Assembly (NCBI GenBank): GCA_003251535.1
Contig: QKFD01000060.1
Location: forward strand, 1-64,000
Source of the DNA: Chromatiales bacterium
Lineage (GTDB): Bacteria; Pseudomonadota; Gammaproteobacteria; Thiohalomonadales; Thiohalomonadaceae
Direction of reading: 5' to 3'
Length of the DNA: 64,000 nt
The position numbers and the translations under genes are program-made. This document shows positions 35,465 through 44,251 of this stretch, in pieces; positions within the stretch are counted from its first letter, which is position 1; every line of letters begins with the position of its first letter. The notes under the pieces were generated by a model, which saw only the letters and a list, made by a program, of their open reading frames with translations, searched no databases and had not been told where the DNA came from.

Positions 35465-36877
35465 TCAAGCCGACTCGTCCATATCTAGCTCTTTTATCTT
35501 CCGCGTCAGCGTATTGCGACCCCATCCGAGGATTCGAGCGGCCTCCTGACGGTGGCCACCGGTCTGCCTCAAGGCAGTCTCGATCATAATGCGTTCAAAA
35601 TCGGGTACAGCCGAGTCGAGCAGGTTGATCTCACCGCGTGCTAGACGCAGTTCTGCCCAACGCCGGAGGGGTGCGCGCCAATCATCATCGGCGCACTCCC
35701 CTGTCTTAGCGGCCTCACGCAACTCTGGGGGGAGATCCTCCAGGTGGATCTCTTGACCAGGGGACATCACCGTCAACCAACGGCAGGTGTTCTCCAGTTG
35801 GCGCACATTGCCTGGCCAATCTAGGGTAGCGAGGTAGGCCTCCGTCTCTTTAGCAAGGCGCTTGACCTCCACCTGTAACTCCTCCGCCGCCCGCTTGAGG
35901 AAGTAGCGGATCAGCAAGGGGATATCCTCCCGCCGTTGGCGCAGCGAGGGCAGATGGATACGGATGACATTGAGGCGGTGGAACAGATCCTCGCGGAACA
36001 GCCCCTGCTCCACCCGCTTACTGAGATCCTGATGGGTGGCGGCGATAATGCGCACATCCACGCGCACCGGCTGGTGGCCCCCTACCCGGTAGAACTCGCC
36101 ATCGGCCAACACCCGCAACAGACGGGTCTGCAACTCGGCCGGCATGTCGCCGATCTCATCCAGAAACAGGGTCCCGCCATCGGCCTGCTCAAACCGTCCT
36201 TGGCGGGCTGCCTGGGCGCCAGTGAAGGCGCCCCGTTCATGGCCAAACAGCTCTGATTCCAATAGATCCCGCGGGATCGCCGCCATATTGAGGGCAATAA
36301 ACGGCTTATTGGCACGTGGACTGTGGCGATGGAGGGCATGGGCCACTAGCTCTTTGCCAGTGCCCGATTCGCCATTGATAAGCACCGTGATGTTGGAGCG
36401 GGAGAGGCGGCCGATAGCACGGAACACCTCCTGCATGGCCGGCGCTTCCCCGATGATCTCAGTGCTCTCGGATACCGCTTTCTCCTCCTCCGAGCGGTGC
36501 TGATCCCGACGGTGCGCCACGGCGCGGCGCGCCAACTCCACCGCCTCATCAACATCGAACGGCTTAGGAAGGTATTCGAAGGCCCCCCCTTGATAGGCAG
36601 AGACCGCGCTATCTAGGTCGGAGTGGGCGGTCATGACAATGACCGGTAACCCCGGTTTTCGCTCATTGATAGCGGCCAGTAGTTCCAGACCGCTCATACC
36701 AGGCATCCGAATGTCAGTGATGATGGCGTCCGGCTGATCGCGGCGTAGCGCCTCCAGGGCGCTATCGGCATTTTCGTAGCTACGGGCCTCCATATCGGCC
36801 TGCTTGAGGGCCCGCTCCAGTACCCAACGAATGGAGCGGTCGTCATCGATAATCCAGATACGTGCGGGTTGATTCAT
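35465..36877 (-). CDS. ntrC: Nitrogen regulator NtrC (sigma-54 activator)
   Basis: A 470-residue response regulator that activates sigma-54 promoters under nitrogen limitation. The receiver has the acidic pocket WIIDDDRSIRWVLERALKQ and the phosphorylated aspartate in DAIITDIRMPGMSGLEL. The AAA+ domain has Walker A INGESGTGKELVAHALHRH, the sigma-54-contacting GAFTGA loop in GHERGAFTGAQAARQGRFEQ, and FLDEIGDMPAELQTRLLRVL. The Fis-like C-terminus is TGGHRQEAARILGWGRNTLT. It is encoded downstream of ntrB, and NtrC-like sites lie upstream of ntrB and glnA. Confidence 0.95.
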   Translation of the reverse strand: MNQPARIWIIDDDRSIRWVLERALKQADMEARSYENADSALEALRRDQPDAIITDIRMPGMSGLELLAAINERKPGLPVIVMTAHSDLDSAVSAYQGGAFEYLPKPFDVDEAVELARRAVAHRRDQHRSEEEKAVSESTEIIGEAPAMQEVFRAIGRLSRSNITVLINGESGTGKELVAHALHRHSPRANKPFIALNMAAIPRDLLESELFGHERGAFTGAQAARQGRFEQADGGTLFLDEIGDMPAELQTRLLRVLADGEFYRVGGHQPVRVDVRIIAATHQDLSKRVEQGLFREDLFHRLNVIRIHLPSLRQRREDIPLLIRYFLKRAAEELQVEVKRLAKETEAYLATLDWPGNVRQLENTCRWLTVMSPGQEIHLEDLPPELREAAKTGECADDDWRAPLRRWAELRLARGEINLLDSAVPDFERIMIETALRQTGGHRQEAARILGWGRNTLTRKIKELDMDESA

Positions 36878-36958
36878 CTCAGAAACCCCATGCCAACGCG
36901 GCGTCCGACCGACGCAACTCGATAGGGGGTAAGGGGTCCCGGTGGGATTTCCTAGCAA

Positions 36959-38098
36959 TCATCTCTTTTTGCTCCCGGGGCGGCCCTGTTGGGCATGGGC
37001 GCCACCGATCTTTGGTGTCTCAAGGGGCGTACCGATGGCCAATGGCAGCAGCACGGTGAATACCGTCTCACCTGGACGGCTTTCGCACTCGATGAGGCCA
37101 CCGTGTTGGTTGATGAGGCTTTGGGCGATGGGGAGGCCAAGGCCAGTCCCCTCTGGGCGACCGGTGACCATGGGCAGAAAGATGCCCTCTTTCACCTCGG
37201 CCGGGATCCCAGGGCCGTTGTCGATGACATCCAAGCGGGCAACTAATTTATGGCGCGTCTGACCGATGGTATATTGACGCAGGGTACGGGTACGCAGGGT
37301 GATGCTGCCCCGCTCTCCGAGCGCCTCAACGGCATTCCGTACCAAGTTGAGTACCGCCTGGATAAGTTGATCTTGGTCAGCCAGTAGCTCAGGGATCGAG
37401 GGATCAAAATCGGATATGAAGCACACCCCTACTGGCGCCTCGACCCGCAGCAGCTGCCGTACCCGCTCCACAACATGGTGAATGTTGACTGGCCTGCGTT
37501 GAGGTAGGGCGTTGGGGCCGAGCATTCGATTGACCAAGCTCTGGAGCCGATCCGCCTCGCTGATGATGATGCCGGTGTACTCCTTCAGCTCCTCCTCATG
37601 CAGCTCCCGCTCTAGTAGTTGCGCGGCCCCTCGTAACCCACCCAATGGATTCTTGATCTCATGCGCCAGACCGCGCACCAACACGCGCACCGCACTGCTT
37701 TGAGCCAGTAGATTCTCTTCTCGGGTGATACGCAGTTGCCGGTCAACTTGAGTCATCTCCACCAACAACTCGCGGCGCCCATCCGGCTCCGCCAGTGGTA
37801 GGGCGGTGAGGTCAACGGTAAAACGGCGCTCAGGGCCGATACGTAGCACCAATTCGCGTTCAGTGAAGGGGTGTCCGGAAGAGAGCGCCCGCGCTAAGGA
37901 GGAGACTAGGCCGGGGTCGGAGAGGAGATCGCCAGCCGCAACACCGGTAATGCGCCTAGCACTGACAGCAAACAGCATCTCCGCCGCGGGATTGACGTAG
38001 ACGAGGCGCATAGAGGCGTCGAACAGCAGAACGCCGGAGTGTAGGTTTTCTAGGATGCGCTGATACAGGGCATCTGGCGGGGAGTTAGGCATCTCCAT
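36959..38098 (-). CDS. ntrB: Nitrogen sensor kinase NtrB
   Basis: Phosphorylates NtrC when PII signals nitrogen shortage. The 379-residue soluble kinase has an N-terminal PAS domain (ILENLHSGVLLFDASMRLVY), the phosphorylated histidine in RGLAHEIKNPLGGLRGAAQL, and the ATPase motifs LNLVRNAVEALGERG, DNGPGIPAEVKEGIF and GTGLGLPIAQSLINQHGG. The start at 38098 is chosen after GGGCGG; an ATG at 38092 is also possible. It lies 81 bases upstream of ntrC on the same strand, the standard gammaproteobacterial order. Confidence 0.94.
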   Translation of the reverse strand: MEMPNSPPDALYQRILENLHSGVLLFDASMRLVYVNPAAEMLFAVSARRITGVAAGDLLSDPGLVSSLARALSSGHPFTERELVLRIGPERRFTVDLTALPLAEPDGRRELLVEMTQVDRQLRITREENLLAQSSAVRVLVRGLAHEIKNPLGGLRGAAQLLERELHEEELKEYTGIIISEADRLQSLVNRMLGPNALPQRRPVNIHHVVERVRQLLRVEAPVGVCFISDFDPSIPELLADQDQLIQAVLNLVRNAVEALGERGSITLRTRTLRQYTIGQTRHKLVARLDVIDNGPGIPAEVKEGIFLPMVTGRPEGTGLGLPIAQSLINQHGGLIECESRPGETVFTVLLPLAIGTPLETPKIGGAHAQQGRPGSKKR

Positions 38099-38284
38099 GC
38101 ACCGCCCAATGCAAGAAGTAAACCACGCATGAACCGACAACTAGGAGGGTGACGCAAGCCCTTAATCAGATCGTAATCATTTGATGCCATTGGGCTTTGA
38201 ACAGATCCATCAGCCTCTACCTAGGGTGCTGCAACTCGGCCATGCCCCAACTCGGTGAGCGACTGCGCTGTAGAACAGTGCGCA

Positions 38285-38301
38285 CGCACCAATATAGTGC
38301 C
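38285..38301. promoter_or_regulatory. NtrC-binding-site-like inverted repeat upstream of ntrB
   Basis: CGCACCAATATAGTGCC matches the NtrC operator pattern TGCACCA-N3-TGGTGCA at 11 of 14 specified positions. It lies about 190 bases before the ntrB start, just after the DUF4124 gene, so ntrBC may have its own autoregulated promoter. No matching sigma-54 promoter was found between it and ntrB, so repression or a sigma-70 promoter is as likely. Confidence 0.55.
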
Positions 38302-38336
38302 ACACCACTGCGGTTACGGGCTAATTTAGTTCAACC

Positions 38337-38969
38337 TTAACGTGCAGATAGACCGGGATAGGTCAATCTGGGGACGGTTCCACCCGGCACGCCATTGAGA
38401 GGATCCGCCTCACCCTGCTTGCGGAACTGGTGCTGGACATGGACCTTAGTGATGGGTGAGGTGATGAGTGTTTTCCCCTTGGCATCAACCACCTTCGCTT
38501 GCAGGGAATGGGTCCCGCGCAACACCCCCTCAAGCACAAACACACCGCCGCCTTTCGCTTGCACTTGACCATCCAGTGACAGCACCACTTGGTGTTCGGA
38601 GCGCAACTGCGGATCTACCAACACCGCCACCTGCAACCGGTTGTCATTGGCCACCACAGTGGAGTCATTGGCTGGGCTCACGATCTGGAGCTTCTTGTAT
38701 TTGAAATTGGCATCTTCCCCCTCTGGGAGCGGAGCGGGTGCCTGGGCGGCAGGGTTAACCTCGGCGGGGAGGGTTGGAAGCGGAGCGGGAGGGGTATAGG
38801 TGTAGGTGCTTGGCTGTTCCAGCTGTACGGGTTCGGCCCCATCCACCGGTTCATCGGTAAACTCGATGGAACCATCTGGATGGACGATTCGATAGGCCTC
38901 GGCAAACAGCGAGCCGTGGACTGACAACAGCAGGATCAAGAGCAGGATACGGTTCATGTTTTTAAGCAT
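38337..38969 (-). CDS. DUF4124-domain exported protein
   Basis: A 210-residue protein with a signal peptide (MNRILLLILLLSVHGSLFAE) and the DUF4124 head AYRIVHPDGSIEFTDEPVDG. A proline-rich linker follows and then an Ig-like beta domain (KLQIVSPANDSTVVANDN, LDGQVQAKGGGVFVLEGVLR). Such a gene lies between glnA and ntrB in many Gammaproteobacteria, and this is the same place. The role is unknown; a nitrogen link rests on position only. Start at 38969; a second ATG at 38957 is the first residue of a typical signal peptide. Confidence 0.75.
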   Translation of the reverse strand: MLKNMNRILLLILLLSVHGSLFAEAYRIVHPDGSIEFTDEPVDGAEPVQLEQPSTYTYTPPAPLPTLPAEVNPAAQAPAPLPEGEDANFKYKKLQIVSPANDSTVVANDNRLQVAVLVDPQLRSEHQVVLSLDGQVQAKGGGVFVLEGVLRGTHSLQAKVVDAKGKTLITSPITKVHVQHQFRKQGEADPLNGVPGGTVPRLTYPGLSAR

Positions 38970-39001
38970 AATCCGCTCGGTCAAAGGCGACAACGCCCCA
39001 T

Positions 39002-39032
39002 AAAAAAACACCCCCGCCAAAAGGCGGGGGTG
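39002..39032 (-). terminator. Intrinsic terminator of glnA
   Basis: Read on the minus strand, CACCCCCGCC-TTTT-GGCGGGGGTG is a perfect ten-base stem (39009-39032 in plus coordinates) followed by seven T (39002-39008). It starts 31 bases after the glnA stop. This is a textbook rho-independent terminator, so the DUF4124 gene probably needs its own promoter. Confidence 0.93.
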
Positions 39033-39062
39033 CGGTGATCGCAAGCGACTGTGTACGGCGCC

Positions 39063-40472
39063 TTAGACGCTGTAGTACATGTCGAATTCGATCGGGTGGG
39101 TGGTCATCCGCAGGCGGGTGACATCATCCATCTTGAGACCGATGTAGGCATCGATCATGTCGTCAGTGAAGACGCCACCAGCGGTGAGGAAGGCGCGGTC
39201 GTTATCCAGCGCCTCAAGTGCCATATCCAGGCTGTGGCAGACGGTGGGGATAGCGCTCGCCTCTTCTGCCGGCAGGTCATACAGATCCTTATCCATGGCA
39301 TCGCCCGGGTGGATCTTGTTGATGATGCCGTCCAGGCCGGCCATCAGCATGGCGGAGAAGGCCAGGTAAGGGTTGGCGATCGGGTCCGGGAAGCGGACTT
39401 CGATACGACGAGCCTTCGGATTCTGGACGTAGGGGATACGGATAGAGGCAGAGCGGTTGCGGGCAGAGTAGGCCAGCATCACCGGGGCCTCGAAGCCAGG
39501 AACCAGGCGCTTGTAGCTGTTGGTGCCAGGGTTGGTCAGGGCGTTCAGGGCACGGGCGTGCTTGATGATGCCACCGATGTAGTAGAGCGCCGTCTCAGAG
39601 AGGCCACCATACAGGTTGCCAGTAAAGAGGTTCACGCCCTCTTTGGAGATGGACTGGTGGCAGTGCATACCGGAACCGTTATCACCCACCAGCGGCTTGG
39701 GCATGAAGGTAGCGGTCTTGCCGTAGCTGTGGGCGACGTTGTGGACGCAGTACTTGAGGACCTGCACCTCATCGGCCTTGCTCACCAGCGAGTTGAACTT
39801 GGTACCGATCTCGCACTGCCCAGAGGTCGCCACTTCGTGGTGATGCACCTCTACGTTCAGCCCCATCTCTTCCATGGCCAAGCACATGGCAGCACGGATG
39901 TCATTCAGGGAGTCAACCGGGGGCACGGGGAAGTAACCACCCTTGACTGCCGGACGGTGACCCATGTTGCCGTCCTGATAGACGCGCTCAGAGTTCCAGT
40001 CGGCCTCTTCGGAGTCCACTTTGACGAAGCAGCCGGACATGTCGGAGCCCCAACGAACGTCGTCGAGGATGAAGAACTCCGGCTCAGGACCGAAGTAGGC
40101 GTCATCACCGATACCGGTGGACTTCAAGTACTCGATCGCACGCTTGGCGACGGAGCGCGGGTCGCGCTCATAGCCCTGCATGGTGGCGGGCTCAATGATG
40201 TCGCAGGTGATGATCATGGTCGGCTCGTCGGTGAAGGGATCCAGCACCGCGGTCGAGGGATCCGGCATGAGGATCATGTCGGACTCATTGATGTGCTTCC
40301 AGCCGGCGATGGAGGAACCATCGAACATCAGGCCATCGGCGAAGGTGTCGGCATCGATCTTGGAAGACGGATAGGTCACGTGCTGCTGCTTGCCGCGCGT
40401 ATCAGTGAACCGCATGTCGACGAATTTGACGCCGCCATCCTTGATTTTTTGAATTACCTCTTCAGCAGACAT
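39063..40472 (-). CDS. glnA: Glutamine synthetase, type I
   Basis: Makes glutamine from glutamate and ammonium with ATP, the main ammonium-assimilation enzyme. The 469-residue protein has [17 protein letters not shown] at the N-terminus, [12 protein letters not shown] in the substrate site, the ATP-binding stretch [20 protein letters not shown], and the adenylylation site with tyrosine in [12 protein letters not shown] (about residue 398). It is controlled by the sigma-54 promoter at 40555-40570 and the NtrC-like site at 40676-40692. Confidence 0.97.
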   Translation of the reverse strand: MSAEEVIQKIKDGGVKFVDMRFTDTRGKQQHVTYPSSKIDADTFADGLMFDGSSIAGWKHINESDMILMPDPSTAVLDPFTDEPTMIITCDIIEPATMQGYERDPRSVAKRAIEYLKSTGIGDDAYFGPEPEFFILDDVRWGSDMSGCFVKVDSEEADWNSERVYQDGNMGHRPAVKGGYFPVPPVDSLNDIRAAMCLAMEEMGLNVEVHHHEVATSGQCEIGTKFNSLVSKADEVQVLKYCVHNVAHSYGKTATFMPKPLVGDNGSGMHCHQSISKEGVNLFTGNLYGGLSETALYYIGGIIKHARALNALTNPGTNSYKRLVPGFEAPVMLAYSARNRSASIRIPYVQNPKARRIEVRFPDPIANPYLAFSAMLMAGLDGIINKIHPGDAMDKDLYDLPAEEASAIPTVCHSLDMALEALDNDRAFLTAGGVFTDDMIDAYIGLKMDDVTRLRMTTHPIEFDMYYSV

Positions 40473-40554
40473 CGAACGCCTCCCAGTGAGCGTGGTTTTG
40501 AATGGACAGGGGTCGGGACTATGCGCCGACCTAGCCGGAAAGTCCCGAAAAGGG

Positions 40555-40570
40555 TGCATGAACCATGCCA
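40555..40570 (-). promoter_or_regulatory. Sigma-54 promoter of glnA
   Basis: On the minus strand TGGCATGGTTCATGCA matches the sigma-54 -24/-12 consensus TGGCACG-N4-TTGCA at all but two positions, with the required GG and GC spaced correctly. Transcription should start near 40543, leaving a leader of about 70 bases before glnA. Together with the upstream NtrC-like site this predicts nitrogen-regulated expression. Confidence 0.85.
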
Positions 40571-40675
40571 GCCCGAATAGGCTAGCTATGTCATTGAATC
40601 TAATCTAAAGGCACACCCATTGAAACGCCGCAAAAACAGGTGTTTTCCCTAATATAGGGCATGTCTTAAAAAAAG

Positions 40676-40692
40676 AGCCCCATTTTAGTGCA
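40676..40692. promoter_or_regulatory. NtrC enhancer-like site upstream of glnA
   Basis: On the minus strand TGCACTAAAATGGGGCT matches the NtrC pattern TGCACCA-N3-TGGTGCA at 11 of 14 specified positions. It lies about 110 bases upstream of the sigma-54 promoter, the usual enhancer distance, and touches the end of the cation-efflux gene. Confidence 0.65.
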
Positions 40693-40693
40693 A

Positions 40694-41860
40694 TTAACCA
40701 AAGTGGACAGAGAGCCGCTTCAATGTCGGCACCTCTTCTGCTGCTCGGGTTAATTCAGCGACCAGATTGTGCCCCTGCTCTGGCGCTTGGAACAGGGCCA
40801 GAGGCAGCAACACCTCAGCATGGATCCCGCCGTGCAGATAGTGCAGGGTCAACTTTTCTATTTGGCGGGCCTCTTCAATGTGGCTCCACGCCACCTCCAG
40901 CTGAGCGGTGATCTGGCTACGCATCGGCAGCTCCACCGCCACAGGCCGGGGCAGCAGCTCATCATCTTCCGGATCGATATGTACCAGCATATCGCGGATG
41001 TCGCCTACCCGGTTGACGACCCGCGAGTAGACACTATCGCTGATGTAGTGCCCTTCAGAGACCGATATCTCCGTATCCACCAGCACATGGACATCCACCA
41101 AGGCCCCACCTGCCATCTTCCGGGTCCGCAAACCATGGACAGCGCGGACGCCATCGACGGAGAGGATAGCGGTGCGGATCTCAGCCAACTCTTCGGGCGC
41201 CAAACCGGTGTCAATCAGCTCATGGGCCCCATGCCAAGCCAAATCCCAACCAATCTTGGCGATCATAAAGGCGACCCCAATGGCGGCAATGGCATCCAAT
41301 TTAGGGTACCCCGCCATCGCCCCCGCGATACCCACGACAGCCACAATCGAGGCAATGGCATCGGAGCGACTATGCCAGGCGTTGGCCTCCAGCAAGGCGG
41401 ATTTGAGTCGGCGCGCCACCCGAATGGTGTACTGAAATACCCACTCTTTGGCGAAGATCGAGACAAACGCCACGGCGAGGGCCACGCTGCCCGGCACCAG
41501 CAGCAACTCGGGGCTGCGGAGTCGAACCACCGCATCCCAACCAATGCCCAGACCGGTTGCCACCAACGCAACCCCTAAACCGAGGGTGGCTAGGGTCTCG
41601 ATGCGGCCGTGCCCGTAGGGGTGGTTCTCATCCGCCTCCTTGGCACCGTGCTTGGCGGCAAACAGCACCAGAAAATCCGACGCTAGATCCGCCACCGAAT
41701 GGATACCATCGGCAATAAGTGCTTGGGAGTTACCCACCACCCCTGCCACCAGCTTCACCACGGCCACGATGGCATTGACCAATGCCCCGACCAGAGTGAC
41801 ACGATGGATCTCACGGTAGCGGCTCTCTAGAACCGCCGAGCCCTCAATGGGAGCAGTCAT
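40694..41860 (-). CDS. Cation diffusion facilitator (probable Zn type)
   Basis: A 388-residue inner-membrane metal:proton antiporter with six helices. Site A residues are H and D in LIADGIHSVADLASDFLVLF (helix 2) and H and D in NAWHSRSDAIASIVAVVG (helix 5). The HD-HD pattern is typical of zinc exporters, whereas FieF-type iron/zinc proteins have DD-HD. The C-terminal cytoplasmic domain is present (VDGVRAVHGLRTRKMAGGAL, then VDVHVLVDTEISVSEGHYIS). It is followed by an extra 80-90 residues that may be a second ferredoxin-like domain, as the protein is longer than the usual 300. It is 22 bases downstream of the TusA-like gene and perhaps in one transcript with it. Confidence 0.88.
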   Translation of the reverse strand: MTAPIEGSAVLESRYREIHRVTLVGALVNAIVAVVKLVAGVVGNSQALIADGIHSVADLASDFLVLFAAKHGAKEADENHPYGHGRIETLATLGLGVALVATGLGIGWDAVVRLRSPELLLVPGSVALAVAFVSIFAKEWVFQYTIRVARRLKSALLEANAWHSRSDAIASIVAVVGIAGAMAGYPKLDAIAAIGVAFMIAKIGWDLAWHGAHELIDTGLAPEELAEIRTAILSVDGVRAVHGLRTRKMAGGALVDVHVLVDTEISVSEGHYISDSVYSRVVNRVGDIRDMLVHIDPEDDELLPRPVAVELPMRSQITAQLEVAWSHIEEARQIEKLTLHYLHGGIHAEVLLPLALFQAPEQGHNLVAELTRAAEEVPTLKRLSVHFG

Positions 41861-41882
41861 CGATTCGGCTGCCTCCTAATGG

Positions 41883-42128
41883 TTATGGGTCCAGTGGCTG
41901 GCTAGGGCCGACCTCGATCTCGACCAGCACCTCACCCTCTGCACGACTCACTTCGACCACTCGGTGGCCATTGATACGGCACCATGCGGGAATGTCGTTT
42001 AAGGCACCCGGATCGGTGGCAACCACGGTGAGGCGATCACCGGGTTGCAGCTGTTGCACCTTATCTTGGGTGCGGATGACCGGCATCGGGCAGAGTAGCC
42101 GCCGAGTATCGAGTTGGTAATGACTCAC
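41883..42128 (-). CDS. TusA-family sulfur carrier
   Basis: An 81-residue sulfur-relay protein. HYQLDTRRLLCPMPVIRTQD holds the conserved CPxP motif, whose cysteine carries the persulfide. The rest is a small two-layer fold (LQPGDRLTVVATDPGALNDI, then INGHRVVEVSRAEGEVLVEI). The GTG at 42128 overlaps the stop of the upstream MnmA-like gene (GTGA); a GTG three codons earlier is possible. The overlap means coupled synthesis with that enzyme, so it probably supplies the sulfur for RNA thiolation. In sulfur oxidisers TusA also takes part in dissimilatory sulfur transfer; either role is possible here. Confidence 0.88.
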   Translation of the reverse strand: MSHYQLDTRRLLCPMPVIRTQDKVQQLQPGDRLTVVATDPGALNDIPAWCRINGHRVVEVSRAEGEVLVEIEVGPSQPLDP

Positions 42129-43168
42129 ACCTGCCACGCCTCTGCAATCTCATGCCCCGCCAGCGGAGCCACACTCAGTTCACATTCACTACCATCAAGA
42201 TAGTGAACCTTCACCATCACCTGTTCGGCACTACGCCCTTGAGAGTAGCGGGCGGCGATACGGGCAGCCAGTTCTAGATCTGCCGCGCTGAGCTCACCAT
42301 CCACCAGGACCAGGGGCCCCATATGACTCTCCACTGTCAGATGGGTGAACTCCTTGCGGTAACCGGAGAGGAAGTTGTTCTCCCCCTCCTCGCGCCCAAC
42401 CACGAGCTTAAAGTGGGGGGCTGGCCGCAGGTGGCGCCCCACCTTCAACAGCATGATGTCATCCAGGGTGTAGTCGCGGCTGGAACGGTGCTCCCACAGA
42501 TCGACAAGCTTACGGGAGTACTGCTCGTCCGTGAGGAAGCAGCACCCCCCCGACGGCTGGGCATAATCGGTAAAACCATACTGGGCGGCGAGGGCCATCT
42601 GCGGCTTGCGAGAGCGCCCAGAGAGGTCGAGCAGCTGCTCCCGCTCAACCCACCCCTCCCTTTCGGGCAGAGTCGGCGGCAGGTTGCGAGCACAGAGAGG
42701 ACGTAGCAGACGGTCATCCGCACCAGATTGGTGCGCCACCACTGGCATTGTATCCTTGCGCTGCGACATGGGGCGCTGGCCAATCACCTCACCAGTGATG
42801 ATGAAGTCGAAGCCATTCTGCTCGATCCACTCCATGGCCTTCTTCACCATGAAGATCTTGCAATCGAGACAGGGGTTCATATGGGCGCCATAGCCGTGGC
42901 GGGGATGGATCAATACATCCTTATACTCCTCCACCACGTCAACGATATGGAGCTTAATGCCGAGCTGCTCGGCTACCCATAGGGCGTTGTTGCGCTTCTG
43001 TTTCTGGACATCCTTCTTGCGGATGGCGTGGGTATGGCCCTCGACACAGAAGCCGGTGTAAAAGTTGATGCCCTCCACCTGCACCCCCTGATCGAGGATG
43101 AGCTTGGCGGCCAGCATGGAGTCGAGACCGCCGGAGATGAGGGCGATCGCCTTGCGCTGCTTGTTCAT
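42125..43168 (-). CDS. MnmA/ThiI-like tRNA thiolation enzyme with NFACT-R-like domain
   Basis: A 347-residue PP-loop ATPase. The N-terminal motif ALISGGLDSMLAAKLILDQG adenylates the target. Two cysteine sites follow, MNPCLDCKIFMVKKAMEWIE and SGGCCFLTDEQYSRKLVDLW, which match the catalytic and persulfide cysteines of MnmA-type thiouridylases. The middle has DFIITGEVIGQRPMSQRKDT. The C-terminal third (FKLVVGREEGENNFL, then GPLVLVDGELSAADLELAAR) resembles the NFACT-R RNA-binding domain seen in uncharacterised members of this group. The RNA substrate is unknown. It overlaps a TusA-like gene by four bases, forming a sulfur-donor/enzyme pair. It is not the canonical MnmA, which is longer in its C-terminal part. 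Confidence 0.75.
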   Translation of the reverse strand: MNKQRKAIALISGGLDSMLAAKLILDQGVQVEGINFYTGFCVEGHTHAIRKKDVQKQKRNNALWVAEQLGIKLHIVDVVEEYKDVLIHPRHGYGAHMNPCLDCKIFMVKKAMEWIEQNGFDFIITGEVIGQRPMSQRKDTMPVVAHQSGADDRLLRPLCARNLPPTLPEREGWVEREQLLDLSGRSRKPQMALAAQYGFTDYAQPSGGCCFLTDEQYSRKLVDLWEHRSSRDYTLDDIMLLKVGRHLRPAPHFKLVVGREEGENNFLSGYRKEFTHLTVESHMGPLVLVDGELSAADLELAARIAARYSQGRSAEQVMVKVHYLDGSECELSVAPLAGHEIAEAWQV

Positions 43169-43330
43169 GGATAACCTTACGACTACGGAGCGGGCATTCT
43201 AACTAAACCTGGCCGCCCTCGCCCGACTCGTCACAGGGCCCGGCACAAGTTCGCGGTTATTTCCCCCCTGCTGGCGCGTTATACTGCGGCGCTTTGCCAT
43301 TTAGGCCGCTTGAACGATCACGGGGATCCC

Positions 43331-44251
43331 ATGAGTCAGCCACTTGACCTCTCCACCTTCCAGGGACTCATTCTCGCCCTCCAACAATATTGGGCGGGTA
43401 AGGGCTGTGTAGTGCTCCAGCCCTTCGATATGGAGGTGGGTGCTGGCACCTTCCATCCCGCCACCTTCCTGCGTGCCATTGGTCCGGAGCCCTGGAATGC
43501 CGCCTATGTGCAGCCCTCGCGCCGGCCAGCCGATGGGCGCTACGGTGAAAACCCCAACCGACTACAGCACTACTACCAGTTCCAGGTAGTAATGAAGCCC
43601 TCACCGTTGGCCATCCAGGAGCTTTATCTCGATTCGCTCCGGATGCTCGGTTTTGATCCCCTGGTGCACGATATCCGCTTCGTTGAGGATAACTGGGAGT
43701 CCCCCACCCTGGGTGCTTGGGGGCTCGGCTGGGAGGTGTGGCTAAACGGTATGGAGGTGACCCAATTCACCTACTTCCAGCAGGTAGGGGGGCTGGAGTG
43801 CCGACCGGTCACCGGCGAGATCACCTACGGTCTGGAGCGGCTAGCGATGTATATCCAGGGGGTAGAGAGCGTCTACGACCTCACCTGGACCAATGGGCCC
43901 TTCGGTAAAGTGACCTACGGCGATGTGTTCCACCAGAATGAGGTGGAGATGTCCGCCTTTAACTTCGAGCACGCAGACGTGGCCACGCTGTTCAAACACT
44001 TCGACTTCTACGAGGGGGAGAGCCAGCGGCTCATCGAGTTGGGGCTCCCCCTCCCGGCCTATGAGATGGTGTTGAAGACCTCCCACACCTTCAATCTACT
44101 GGATGCCCGCCGCGCCATCTCCGTCACCGAGCGCCAGCGTTTCATCCTCCGGGTGCGCGCCCTAGCCCGCGCTGTAGCCCAGGCCTACTACGAGCGACGG
44201 GAGAAGCTCGGCTTCCCCATGGGACAGATGCAGGGGGAGGTGACCCAATGA
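43331..44251 (+). CDS. glyQ: Glycyl-tRNA synthetase alpha subunit
   Basis: The catalytic subunit of the bacterial alpha2-beta2 enzyme that charges tRNA-Gly. The 306-residue protein has [60 protein letters not shown] and the C-terminal [20 protein letters not shown]. These cover the class II motifs. It overlaps glyS by four bases (ATGA). The ATG at 43331 is preferred over the upstream one because it matches the family N-terminus. Confidence 0.97.
   Translation: MSQPLDLSTFQGLILALQQYWAGKGCVVLQPFDMEVGAGTFHPATFLRAIGPEPWNAAYVQPSRRPADGRYGENPNRLQHYYQFQVVMKPSPLAIQELYLDSLRMLGFDPLVHDIRFVEDNWESPTLGAWGLGWEVWLNGMEVTQFTYFQQVGGLECRPVTGEITYGLERLAMYIQGVESVYDLTWTNGPFGKVTYGDVFHQNEVEMSAFNFEHADVATLFKHFDFYEGESQRLIELGLPLPAYEMVLKTSHTFNLLDARRAISVTERQRFILRVRALARAVAQAYYERREKLGFPMGQMQGEVTQ

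Noticed and set aside
38200-38240. Possible sigma-54 promoter for ntrB (GGGCATG followed by TTGCA on the minus strand)
   Set aside because: The spacing between the two blocks is two bases too long for a sigma-54 promoter.
39051-40580. A 509-codon open frame on the plus strand opposite glnA
   Set aside because: It is the antisense shadow of a highly expressed GC-rich gene. It has no ribosome binding site and no family resemblance, and glnA on the other strand is certain.
40769-41578. A 269-codon plus-strand frame opposite the cation-efflux gene
   Set aside because: Its composition (rich in H, R, Q and P) is typical of an antisense shadow; the efflux protein on the minus strand is clear.
40694-41860. 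Possible magnetosome-type MamB/MamM protein
   Set aside because: The site pattern and the neighbours fit a general zinc-type cation exporter; no other magnetosome gene is visible.
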